From positions 1 through 14,288 of the forward strand of contig CANBTO010000066.1 in the NCBI GenBank assembly GCA_947372405.1: 14,288 nt of DNA. Direction: 5' to 3'. The translations under genes and the position numbers were made by a program. The stretch is from Verrucomicrobiaceae bacterium (GTDB taxonomy: Bacteria; Verrucomicrobiota; Verrucomicrobiae; Verrucomicrobiales; Akkermansiaceae). Positions 1 through 7,318 of the stretch are shown one piece after another. The notes under the pieces are model-generated. The model was not told the DNA's origin, ran no database searches, and saw only the letters and a program-made list of their open reading frames with translations. Numbering within the stretch: position 1 is the first letter of the stretch; every line of letters begins with the position of its first letter.

Positions 1-155
1 TTGGTGATCTTGATCTCGGTCGGTGAGGTGATTCCGAACAGCCCGGTAGGCCCAAGGTGACGTTCCTTTTCAGAAGGCTTGCCATGGGCAGTGCCGACGA
101 TCAGGAAACCGAGCAACAACAGGCCGGCAATTTTTGGGATTCGTTTAGATTTCAT
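1..155 (-). CDS. 5' end of an unidentified secreted protein (runs off the left edge)
   Basis: An open frame reads leftwards from an ATG at 153-155 and leaves the window after 51 codons without a stop. It starts MKSKRIPKIAGLLLLGFLIV, a classic signal peptide with a basic n-region and a Leu-rich core. Cleavage is plausible after Ala-His-Gly, leaving a mature N-terminus of KPSEKERHLGPTGLFG. The mature part (LGPTGLFGITSPTEIKIT) faintly recalls the start of large Verrucomicrobiota/Planctomycetota secreted proteins with a PDZ-like region (DUF6288 type), but that is memory, not demonstrated. There is no lipobox cysteine. No clear ribosome binding site precedes the ATG, which is usual for the genes here. 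It lies just downstream of an esterase scar on the same strand. The secreted call is firm; the function is unknown. Confidence 0.65.
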   Translation of the reverse strand, partial: MKSKRIPKIAGLLLLGFLIVGTAHGKPSEKERHLGPTGLFGITSPTEIKIT

Positions 156-161
156 GTGGTT

Positions 162-319
162 TCATCGGCCGGTTGGAGCGGACATCTCAATGAGGGCTTC
201 GGAGAATCCCTTGCTGATGCGATTGTAGATCATGCATGACCTGTGGTTGTCAAAAGGGCGTCTCGGATACCGGTACAAGCGACGCGGCGAGAGCGGCCGC
301 GAGGCAGATGGCGATTCAT
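162..319 (-). pseudogene. Scar of an acetylesterase-like secreted gene: signal-peptide end joined to C-terminal end
   Basis: Read on the minus strand, 162-245 encodes HRSCMIYNRISKGFSEALIE and then MSAPTGR and a stop. It aligns without gaps to the C-terminus of the intact neighbouring esterase (GSAKIMSRIGKAFAEAMIKL): 9 of 20 residues are identical and most of the rest are conservative, and both end a few residues later. Just upstream, 253-315 in another frame encodes IAICLAAALAASLVPVSETP, a signal-peptide-like stretch. An ATG at 317-319 would be in frame with it if one base were removed. The roughly 350 residues expected between the two ends are absent. My reading is a paralogue of the 373-1572 esterase reduced to its two ends by internal deletion plus frameshift. 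The C-terminal match is fairly convincing; the signal-peptide half is weaker and could be chance in GC-rich DNA. Confidence 0.4.
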
Positions 320-372
320 TTGGTCTACATCATCCGGGGCGATTTTGGTGGTGCGATTGTGAACATGCCGTG

Positions 373-1572
373 TCATTGATCTTCGAGTTTGATCATCGCT
401 TCGGCGAAGGCCTTGCCAATACGGGACATGATTTTGGCGGAGCCCAGATAATGGTAACAGGCGTGGGAAACCCCGGTTTCCATCAGCTTCCATTCTTCCG
501 GGCTGTAAACCGTCTTGAGAAACTCATCCATCGCGGCCTTCTGCTGCTCCTTGTTGAGTCCTTGGGCCTTCAATTCGCCACTCTTGGCTTTCACCTGCTT
601 CCAACGGCCCTGGAGTTCTTCGAGCCGGGGTTCCCAGAACTCCTCGGTCCGCACGGCGGCGACGTGGCCCTTGAACTCCGGCATGTCAACCGGTGCCTCC
701 ATCGCCTTGCGGAACTCGCGCAGCCACGGGATGTGCTTGTCTTCGATCTGGCGGTAGCGCTTGGTTTCGAGTTCGCCATTGAATCCGAGCACACCGATCA
801 CCGCATTCATATCAGGAGCATTCAGCTCCTTGCGCACATCTCGGATCAGGCAGCCCAAGAGGCGGCTGTATTCGGAAAACCCGCCCGGTTCACCGGGATT
901 CGGATAGGTGTCCTGCTCGCCGAAATCATTCTCGCCCTGAAACCAGACAAAACCTTCGAGTTTATATCCCTGCGAGGCATCATAAGAAGGATAAACCTTC
1001 TTGATATCGCCCAGTACGGATTGGGCGTGCGCTATCATCATGCGGTAGTATTTCCCGTGGCGCTCGGCATACTCCTTATCCATCTCCGAAGTGTCCTTGT
1101 TTTCCTTACGCATTTCCTCCAGCGCCTGGATGTGTGTCGGATGGATGCCGGCGCTCGGCGGGCGGAAGTCGCGGCAGAGATTTTTGCCACCCCACGCGGT
1201 CTTGATGATCAGGACAGGCTCCTTAACATGCTCTTCCATAAAAATGCCGAAGGTCAACTCGGGGCCGATCCGATCGCCTTTGCCGCCACCGAAGCCGGTG
1301 GTCAACTGGCCGGGCTGCGCGTCCTTGGCACAGCCACTTGTGGAAATCCAAACGTTTTCATGCACCCGAGGGGTGCCGTCAGGATTCACCATTTTCTTGA
1401 GTAGCGGGGCCGTTTTCGGATCAGCTTCGATCTGTGGGAAGGTGTTGACGCTGCAAAAGCCCTGCATGTTCGATTGACCCGCCATGAGGTAAACCTTGAG
1501 TGGCGCGGCCTGAAGGAGACTGCTGACGAGAAGGCTCCCTGCCAATAGAGTCGCACTGGTGATTATTTCCAT
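373..1572 (-). CDS. Secreted sialate O-acetylesterase-like SGNH hydrolase (SASA family)
   Basis: This 399-residue protein probably removes acetyl groups from sugars outside the cytoplasm. Residues 1-23 form a signal peptide (MEIITSATLLAGSLLVSSLLQAA). Family marks follow in order: GQSNMQG at 32-38 with nucleophile candidate Ser34, TAWGGK at 125-130, WFQGEND at 210-216, and YHYLGSAK at 373-380 with His374 as the likely catalytic His. These are the SASA/DUF303 (PF03629) blocks, and the length suits the family. A charged helical stretch (about 300-365) sits before the catalytic His, as I recall for Planctomycetota/Verrucomicrobiota members. The true substrate is open: plant or algal polysaccharide acetyl esters are as likely as sialic acid. 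The gene stands alone between a scar and a broken regulator. Its 5' region, from the promoter through codon 17, is duplicated at 9093-9319. The ATG at 1570-1572 is supported by conservation of that start in the second copy. Confidence 0.85.
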   Translation of the reverse strand: MEIITSATLLAGSLLVSSLLQAAPLKVYLMAGQSNMQGFCSVNTFPQIEADPKTAPLLKKMVNPDGTPRVHENVWISTSGCAKDAQPGQLTTGFGGGKGDRIGPELTFGIFMEEHVKEPVLIIKTAWGGKNLCRDFRPPSAGIHPTHIQALEEMRKENKDTSEMDKEYAERHGKYYRMMIAHAQSVLGDIKKVYPSYDASQGYKLEGFVWFQGENDFGEQDTYPNPGEPGGFSEYSRLLGCLIRDVRKELNAPDMNAVIGVLGFNGELETKRYRQIEDKHIPWLREFRKAMEAPVDMPEFKGHVAAVRTEEFWEPRLEELQGRWKQVKAKSGELKAQGLNKEQQKAAMDEFLKTVYSPEEWKLMETGVSHACYHYLGSAKIMSRIGKAFAEAMIKLEDQ

Positions 1573-1746
1573 TTCTGTTCGAATTTCGATGATGTGCTGG
1601 AATCCCGGCGGTCGGGATGAGGCCTGACGTGATTCACTGGCTCTTCACGACTGGTCCCTGATTGCTTAGGGCTATACCCATACCGGATGAAGAATCTTTT
1701 CGCTTTTGTCGTTCGGCATCTGGCTCATAATTAGTGCAGATCATCC
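1521..1746 (-). repeat. Copy A of a duplicated promoter/5'-leader/signal-peptide segment
   Basis: This segment matches 9093-9319 in the same orientation at about 84% identity by hand alignment (about 36 differences including one 1-base indel). It covers the first 17 codons of the esterase and about 174 bases upstream. The region nearest the start codon is best conserved: a palindrome TCGAAATTCGA (1579-1589) about 7 bases before the ATG, and a hairpin with arms ATCCCG/CGGGAT (1602-1618). Both are kept in the second copy, while the hairpin loop has one change. Such conservation suggests a functional leader or promoter, possibly translational control. No -35/-10 pair stands out. Confidence 0.85.
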
Positions 1747-2107
1747 AAGAGTCTTAATTTTACCTGTCGTCGGATGGAGAATGGCTAGCGGCCGACTGCC
1801 CGAAAGGCTGTTGATAACCGAGCAGGGAGAGAACAAGAACGTCGAGCGACATCCAAATGGTGCGGGGGAGATGGATGCGGGCAAACCTAGGCATTTGATG
1901 AGCGTGGCCATGACCGCTGAAAAGCGGGGTGTCCTTGCTGCCCGCCGCATCATCGATGGCGAGCGATTCCGCCCCGGCAAGGTCCGCCTGGAAATTCGTT
2001 CGCCCGGTGAAGAACACATAAGGGTTCACCCTGTGTCCGCCAAGCGCCAGTTCGGCAATGTCGATCAGCCGACCACATTTTTCCAATGTCCTCGTTGGAT
2101 ATTGGCA
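1747..2107. other. Unresolved stretch between the esterase promoter and the regulator remnant
   Basis: These 361 bases have long open frames on both strands: a plus frame that continues to 2350, and a minus frame at 1760-2086 encoding 108 residues. I recognise neither. The plus frame runs across the broken regulator, so it is probably a by-product of GC-rich DNA. The minus frame begins inside the DNA downstream of the regulator stop and contains the stretch NPYVFFTGRTNFQADLAGAE. It could be a fragment of a lost gene but has no motif I can name. I see no clear terminator for the regulator here. Confidence 0.3.
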
Positions 2108-3051
2108 TCACTTCTTCGCCGGCCCGATCGTCCCACCATCGACAAACTCAGCCGGAGTCAGTGCCAGCCTTACATCCTTCAATGGAAACATACTCAGGCA
2201 CAAGAAATTTCTGGTTCAGGCAGAATTTCAAAGTTACTGTTAGAGACATCGGTTCATCAACCAGCAGCGCCGTGGCCGGCTCAATTGAAACAGCCTTTGT
2301 TGCGACATGCTTGTAAGTCTCTGGGGTTTTCATTCCAGTCGGGGAAATGATACTTTCCGGGCGGGATGCCATAAGAATCCAACTCTGCGAGGAAGGCACG
2401 CTCAAAGTATCCTGGTTCCGGAATCCGCCTCACCGGACGCACCAGCAGGACAATGCGCCGGTGGCCGTTATCAACGAGCCGTTCCAACGCTGCCCGCATG
2501 GCTGGAAGTTTGTCGGGTGCGATCGCCGCGACGGAAAGCCGTCGCGCCCGGCCCAGAAGTGCGAATACGGGTATGGACTGTTCCACGAAGCACTCCAGTT
2601 CAGCACCCATGCCCCCCAGAACCACCCACGCGTCCGCTTGGTTTTCTTCGATGTATAGTCCGAATCGAGCTATGTCCCCACGTAGACCGTAAAGTGTCTT
2701 GGAAGCAAAACGAACATGGTGACTGGACTCCGCAAGATGACGGCAAACCTCAAGCTCGTAGTTCTGCTTGCAGTCTTCCCGCTGCGGCACCAGAATCGAA
2801 ATCCTGAGGCCCTGTTTCTTCTCCTCTGATCGCGCCAGGACAAGTTGTCGCCTGCCCCTTCCCTGTCCCACCAGCACCCCCTCTTTCTGAAGCAACCGCA
2901 GCGCGGCACTCACCGTTTTGTGATTGACCCCTAGTTCGGCAGCAAGTTGGTGGATTCCAGGGAACCGTTCCTCCATACACCCGCTGACCAGTTCCTGACG
3001 CAGGCGAATCGCAACCTGCTCGGCGGCGGAAAGCAGACGAATTGAATTCAT
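2108..3051 (-). pseudogene. Broken GntR/LacI-hybrid transcriptional regulator (substrate-binding-domain type)
   Basis: The remnant reads from ATG 3049-3051 to a stop at 2108-2110 through three frames. Residues 1-70 are a GntR-like winged HTH (core FPGIHQLAAELGVNHKTVSA), followed by a LacI/XylR-like sugar-binding domain (ISILVPQRED, LADAWVVLGG-like and RIVLLVRPVRR regions). The first frame ends prematurely at 2281. Family-like sequence continues in the next frame from about 2330 (ATALLVDEPMSLTV, FLVPEYVSIE). At about 2165-2185 it jumps to a third frame (LALTPAEFVDGGTIGPAKK, stop), which is how I recall this family's C-terminus. The 50-60 residues normally between VPE-VS and LTPAEFV are missing. 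So there is one frameshift plus an internal deletion. In Verrucomicrobiota, such regulators sit beside sugar-use or surface-protein genes. A truncated 256-residue product keeping the DNA-binding domain could still be made. Confidence 0.8.
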
Positions 3052-3053
3052 TG

Positions 3054-3082
3054 CAAACAATTACCCGAAAGGTCATTGTTTG
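3054..3082. promoter_or_regulatory. Candidate operator: 8-bp inverted repeat upstream of the regulator
   Basis: CAAACAAT (3054-3061) and ATTGTTTG (3075-3082) form a perfect 8-bp inverted repeat with a 13-base spacer, starting 3 bases upstream of the regulator's ATG. Two further ATTGTT half-sites lie at 3134-3139 and 3140-3145 in front of the divergent surface-protein gene, overlapping GAACGAATTGTTC (3127-3139). Repeats of this kind between divergent genes fit autoregulation by the GntR/LacI-type protein and control of its neighbour. Binding is inferred from position only. Confidence 0.4.
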
Positions 3083-3229
3083 GCCAGAACGATTTCCTAG
3101 ACGGCCACAGGAAAACTGATATTTTCGAACGAATTGTTCATTGTTGGCTGCTCGTCAGAATGACCAGCAGATTCCCTCCAGAATCAAAAATCCCACCGGA
3201 TCGATCCATTCATAAACCAACCCCCAATC

Positions 3230-6200
3230 ATGACTCCTCGCATCTTGTATACCGCACGCCTTTACTTACCGCACGCCACCGCCATCGTCGCGCTGGCATG
3301 CCTCGTGGTTGCGACCACCATCGCAAACGCCGCCCCGGGGGTGACGTGGACATCGACAACCCAACTCACCAGCAACGGAGAAGTCTTCAATATCTCCGTC
3401 TTCCCCGGCAAGGCGAGATACACACCGTCCACTGCTGTGGTGGGAGGGGTCACCACGCCTTTCGGCGACGGCACCGTTTTGGATTACTTCGTCGCCACAG
3501 GTACGAATGGCGTTGCCTACGCCGGAAACTACCTAGCCAAGGGCGGCACCTACATCAACAACCCATCTAACGGCGGGGGTATCGTGAACACGCCGACAAG
3601 CTGGGGGCAAACCTGGGTCACCAGCGATCCGGACTCGGCACCCCTCGATTACAAAACCGGCACCGTCCCTCAAGTGGGCCAAACTACCTTTCCGCTCGTA
3701 GGTACGATCAACATCTCGACCCTGTCTTCCGGCACACTCTATGTCATCGCTGGTTCCTTCAGCCAGAGCATGGTGATTGACGTGAAGATGACGGGTCCGG
3801 GGCAAACCCAACTCAATGCGGTTACGCAAACCATCTCGCCAGGCGGCAACAATAACCGTCTTCGCGTGGTGCGATACGACTTTGATAATTCCGGCGCGGC
3901 CTACAACACCCTCACGTGGACGTATAACGGTGGCTCCAACCTGGCACGCACCAAGTTCTACGGCGTCGTTCTCGATGGAACGATCTATGTCGATACCTCC
4001 GCTCCCACCTGGGTCTCCACTTGGCCGCAAGTGGACACGCTGGCCAGCACCTCGTTCACCGTTCGCGCCAAGACCAATGAAGTCGGCACCGCCTACTATG
4101 TGGTGCTGCCCAGCGGTGCCCCCGCGCCGACCGCCGCCCAAGTCAAGGCCGGCAACGATGCCTCCAATGTGGCTGCGCTCAAGAGCGGCAGCTACGCTCT
4201 GGCCGCCTTCGCCGAAAACACCGCATCCGTCACCGGCCTGACCCCGAGCACCGCCTATGACGTCTGGTTTGTCGCTCAGGACGCCGTGCCCAACCTGCAG
4301 GCTTCTCCGTCGTTGGTCAGTGTCTCGACCATCGCGCCGGACACCACCCCGCCCGTCTGGGTCTCCACATGGCCACAAGTGGACACGCTGACCCCCACAT
4401 CGTTGACCGCCCGCGTCAAGACCGATGAAGTCGGCACCGCCTACTTTGTGGTGCTCGCATCGGGTGCCGCCGCGCCCACCGCCGCTCAAGTCAAGGCCGG
4501 CAAAGATGCCTCGGACGCAACCGCGCTCAAGAGCGGAAGTATGGTGATCAACGCCGGCAATATCGAAAAAACCGCGGCCGTCACCGGCCTGTTCCCCGGC
4601 GCTGCCTACGATGTCTGGTTTGTCGCTCAGGACGCCGAGGCCGTTCCAAACCTGCAGGCTGCCGCGGTATCGGTCAGTGTCACGCTGCCGGCTCCAGTCG
4701 GCCAGTATGCCGCCGGCACCTTCACTTGGGGAACCGATTCCGTATGGGCGACCTCCTCGGGCGGCTCGTACACCAATGCATGGGGGCCCGGGAACGACGC
4801 GGTGCTCGAGGGCAGCGCGGGCACGGTGAGTGCCGCCGCCTCCGGGGTGACCGTCCACAACATCACCTTCAGCACCAGCAACTACCTCATTGCAGGCAAC
4901 ACCCTGACATTGAGCGGTGTCACTTCACCCACGCTCACACTGGGCGGCGGCGTCAGCGGAACGATCACTTCGGCGGTCGCCGGCACCGTGGGATTTACCA
5001 AGTCCGGCCTCGGCACCCTCACCCTCTCTTCCTCCAATAGCTTTAGCGGTGGCATCATCCTTAGCGGAGGCACGATAGCCTTTGGGTCGGCAAGTTCGTT
5101 GAACGACAATCCCATTACCGTGACCGCCGACACCATTTGCAACATGCCAACAGCTTCGCTCACGGCTGGAATCACGCTCACCAGCGGCGTGCTCTCCATC
5201 GGGACCAACACCGGGACCTACACCACCAGCGGCGCGGTAACGGGCGGCGGCGGCATCGCTCTTTCCCAGTTAGGAGGCGGCGCGACCAATCTCAACTTGA
5301 ACAGCACCGCCAACACCTTCACGGGCCCGATCCGCTTCGCGGTGACGGCACAAAGCGGAAATCTCACCGTGAACAGTCTGGCGGACGCCACTTCCCTCGG
5401 TTCCGGAGATATCACGTTAGGATCGGGCAGCGCCACGGTCCCCCACAATTTCACCTACGGTTCCGGTGCGACTGCAGCCGTAACGCTGGACAACCGGCGG
5501 TTCGAGCTGACCGGGACGGGTGCAACCCAGACTCCGACTATCAAGAACAACAGCTCATACGCCTTCACGATCAATACCGACCTGTTGTCGACCGCCACCG
5601 GCACCAGGACTTTGACGCTGGGCGGCACCGGCGTCAGCACCTTCGGCGGCAAGATCACCAACGGCACCATCACAACCTTGAACCTCATCAAAGCCGACTC
5701 CGGCACCTGGGTGCTGGGTGGAGCCAACACCTATAACGGCACCACCGCGGTCAACGCCGGAACCCTGCTGCTCACTGGTTCGATCGCTGGAACGGTCAGT
5801 GTCGGAACCTTCGCGACCCTCGCTGGCAACGGCACGGTCACCGGTGCTGCCACCATTGCGACGACCGGCATCCTTTCTCCCGGTAACAGCAGTGTGAGCA
5901 CGCTGAACTTTGGCTCGACGTTGAATTTGCAAGGGACTTCCAATTACCTGGTGTCCATCACCGGAGCATCCACCAATGACAAGGTAGTCGCAGCAGGGGC
6001 GGTGACGGCGAACGGAACCATCACGGTAACCCTCTCCGGTTACACGCCAGTGGCTGGCAATACCTTTGATCTCGCGGATTCCGGCTCCGGCGCGATTGGA
6101 GGCTCGCCGACCTTCGACTTCACTGCTGCCACGCTGACCGCCGGTCTGGCATGGGACACAACGACCTTCGCGACCGACGGAACGATCAAAGTGATCAACT

Positions 6201-6694
6201 CCGATCCATACGCGCCATGGGCTCTGGCCAAGGGTCTGAACGACAGCGATGCCGCCCACTCCAGCGCCAAGGATGCGGATCCGGATGGCGATGGAGTCAA
6301 CAACCTGGCCGAGTTTGCCTTCAATGGTGATCCACTCAGCGGAACTAACAACGGCCTCCACGCAAGTCTGTTGCAGAACACCATTGCTCCAGCCTCAGAC
6401 GAACTGATTTACATCGTCGCCGTGCGCGATGGAGCGATTTTCGGCACCTCCGGACTGGATCAGACCAACAGCGTTGCAGTCGATGGCCTCTACTACACCA
6501 TCCAGGGATCAATCGATCTCGCCTTCCCCGGAAGTGCGGTCTCGTATGTATCCTCCAGCAAGACGGCGCCTGTCGCCACCGGGATGCCAGATCTCACGTC
6601 CACCGCTTGGACCTACTTCACCTTCCGCCTCGATGCATCCGAGGGTCTGGGAGGCAAGGGATTCATCCGCGCCAAGGTCAGCGACACACCTTGA
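3230..6694 (+). CDS. Large secreted PATR (autotransporter-associated beta-strand repeat) protein with tandem Fn3-like domains
   Basis: This 1154-residue surface or secreted protein probably acts in adhesion, matrix building or polysaccharide binding; no enzyme motif is visible. A signal peptide covers about 1-35 (hydrophobic AIVALACLVVATTIANAA). Residues 36-255 form a beta-rich domain I do not recognise, ending ARTKFYGVVLDG. Residues 258-485 hold two near-identical Fn3-like repeats. From about 497 a PATR beta-helix region opens with the usual W-G-x-W signature (FTWGTDSVWATSSGG) and contains repeats such as NTYNGTTAVNAGTLLLTG and a closing GILSPGNSSVSTLNFG block. The C-terminus has YAPWALAKGL, a Ca-binding-like DPDGDGVNNLAEFAF at about 1015-1030, and an Ig-like tail ending GFIRAKVSDTP. 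It lacks both a beta-barrel autotransporter domain and a PEP-CTERM anchor, so the export route is unclear. It diverges from the broken regulator. The ATG was chosen because the signal peptide follows it directly; no Shine-Dalgarno is seen. Confidence 0.85.
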   Translation: MTPRILYTARLYLPHATAIVALACLVVATTIANAAPGVTWTSTTQLTSNGEVFNISVFPGKARYTPSTAVVGGVTTPFGDGTVLDYFVATGTNGVAYAGNYLAKGGTYINNPSNGGGIVNTPTSWGQTWVTSDPDSAPLDYKTGTVPQVGQTTFPLVGTINISTLSSGTLYVIAGSFSQSMVIDVKMTGPGQTQLNAVTQTISPGGNNNRLRVVRYDFDNSGAAYNTLTWTYNGGSNLARTKFYGVVLDGTIYVDTSAPTWVSTWPQVDTLASTSFTVRAKTNEVGTAYYVVLPSGAPAPTAAQVKAGNDASNVAALKSGSYALAAFAENTASVTGLTPSTAYDVWFVAQDAVPNLQASPSLVSVSTIAPDTTPPVWVSTWPQVDTLTPTSLTARVKTDEVGTAYFVVLASGAAAPTAAQVKAGKDASDATALKSGSMVINAGNIEKTAAVTGLFPGAAYDVWFVAQDAEAVPNLQAAAVSVSVTLPAPVGQYAAGTFTWGTDSVWATSSGGSYTNAWGPGNDAVLEGSAGTVSAAASGVTVHNITFSTSNYLIAGNTLTLSGVTSPTLTLGGGVSGTITSAVAGTVGFTKSGLGTLTLSSSNSFSGGIILSGGTIAFGSASSLNDNPITVTADTICNMPTASLTAGITLTSGVLSIGTNTGTYTTSGAVTGGGGIALSQLGGGATNLNLNSTANTFTGPIRFAVTAQSGNLTVNSLADATSLGSGDITLGSGSATVPHNFTYGSGATAAVTLDNRRFELTGTGATQTPTIKNNSSYAFTINTDLLSTATGTRTLTLGGTGVSTFGGKITNGTITTLNLIKADSGTWVLGGANTYNGTTAVNAGTLLLTGSIAGTVSVGTFATLAGNGTVTGAATIATTGILSPGNSSVSTLNFGSTLNLQGTSNYLVSITGASTNDKVVAAGAVTANGTITVTLSGYTPVAGNTFDLADSGSGAIGGSPTFDFTAATLTAGLAWDTTTFATDGTIKVINSDPYAPWALAKGLNDSDAAHSSAKDADPDGDGVNNLAEFAFNGDPLSGTNNGLHASLLQNTIAPASDELIYIVAVRDGAIFGTSGLDQTNSVAVDGLYYTIQGSIDLAFPGSAVSYVSSSKTAPVATGMPDLTSTAWTYFTFRLDASEGLGGKGFIRAKVSDTP
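4001..4690 (+). repeat. Two tandem Fn3-like coding repeats of about 345-350 bp
   Basis: The unit at about 4001-4348 recurs at about 4349-4690. Shared blocks include WVSTWPQVDTL, EVGTAY-VVL-SGA, APTAAQVKAG-DAS, ALKSGS, AYDVWFVAQD and VPNLQA. Identity is high enough at DNA level (for example CTGGGTCTCCAC at both starts) to suggest fairly recent duplication. The second copy has a two-residue insertion (AQDAEAVPN against AQDAVPN). This is the Fn3-like unit often seen between Verrucomicrobial repeat domains; its role as a spacer or sugar-contacting module is inferred. Confidence 0.8.
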
Positions 6695-6721
6695 ACTGAG
6701 TTGACTTAACTTGATTCAGGC

Positions 6722-6749
6722 GGCGCGGCGGGTTCCATCCTGCCGCGCC
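6722..6749 (+). terminator. GC-rich stem-loop after the PATR gene
   Basis: Perfect 8-bp arms GGCGCGGC (6722-6729) and GCCGCGCC (6742-6749) enclose a 12-base loop, 28 bases after the stop codon. No T-run follows, so this is either a non-canonical terminator or an mRNA 3'-end stabiliser. Confidence 0.6.
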
Positions 6750-6843
6750 ATCCTCCTGATAGAGCTTTCTCCGCAGACACAGATAGTCGATGCAGCATTG
6801 TTATCCGGCAAGAATCGAACCGAAAGTTCTGTAGCAGCAACCG

Positions 6844-7035
6844 ATGTTCGCCAAACCACACCGCATTGTTCCCATCCTGCTCGCCGCTAGTTGCGTGCGC
6901 ATGGACCTCGCTGCGGCTCGCCAGCCGAAGGTGATCCTCATCGTCGCGGACGAACTCGGTTATCAGGATCTCGGCTGTTACGAACACCCTTCAATCCGCA
7001 TGCCGGTCCTCGACCGACTGGCCGACGATGAAGTT
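6844..7035 (+). pseudogene. Decapitated sulfatase: only the first 64 residues remain
   Basis: The frame starting at ATG 6844 encodes a signal-peptide-like leader (residues 1-25) and then [20 protein letters not shown] and [18 protein letters not shown]. This is the unmistakable N-terminus of a type I (formylglycine) sulfatase, whose usual form is ILIVADDLGYGDLGCYG. Homology stops abruptly at about 7035. The C-x-P-S-R formylglycine site, which should follow within about 50 residues, is absent, and the frame ends in unrelated sequence at 7161. The second metal-binding Asp of the usual DD pair is Glu (residue 37), a sign of relaxed constraint. The parent enzyme would have removed sulfate esters from polysaccharides, a natural partner for the esterase. 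The stub lies 150 bases behind the PATR gene on the same strand. Confidence 0.85.
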
Positions 7036-7060
7036 TGTCTAGACCCATTGCCCATTAGCG

Positions 7061-7288
7061 TCAAGTTAAGGGGCGGAGGGCATGCAGGGCGGCGGACTCA
7101 TGCCCGACGATCCGACGGCCGATCTCTTCCAACACGTCGGCGTTTGCCAGCGTCGAGGTAAGGCTGTGACGTAACGCAATCAAGTCCCTTGCCCCGGCTT
7201 CGGACAATTCTCTCTGGGCGGCAGCTGCTTCGGACAGAATTGCAACCGCCTTGGTGGCGGCATCGCCGGTGGCGGTGCCGATCTTCAT
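7061..7288 (-). CDS. Possible small Ala-rich helical protein, unknown function
   Basis: A 75-codon frame starts at ATG 7286-7288 ([20 protein letters not shown]) and ends HALRPLT and stop. It is one of the few frames here with a good Shine-Dalgarno sequence, GGAGG eight bases before the ATG. The composition is plausible for a helical protein: Ala and Glu/Arg-rich, with heptad-like spacing in [21 protein letters not shown] recognise no family. An in-frame stop at 7316-7318 means it is not simply the tail of a longer gene unless that gene is frameshifted. It lies directly after the point where the sulfatase homology breaks, so it may be part of the incoming segment. Confidence 0.35.
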   Translation of the reverse strand: MKIGTATGDAATKAVAILSEAAAAQRELSEAGARDLIALRHSLTSTLANADVLEEIGRRIVGHESAALHALRPLT

Positions 7289-7318
7289 CTCCGCAGCCTC
7301 CAACTCAAGCGCCCTTTA

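Noticed and set aside
232..1404. Plus-strand 390-codon open frame
   Set aside because: It lies opposite the SASA esterase, whose signal peptide and catalytic blocks are clear; the frame has no motif of its own.
1706..2350. Plus-strand 214-codon frame between esterase and regulator
   Set aside because: It overlaps the 3' half of the regulator remnant, has no ribosome binding site and no recognisable domain.
3533..4858. Minus-strand 441-codon open frame
   Set aside because: It is a Gly/Arg/His-rich shadow of the PATR gene caused by GC-rich third positions.
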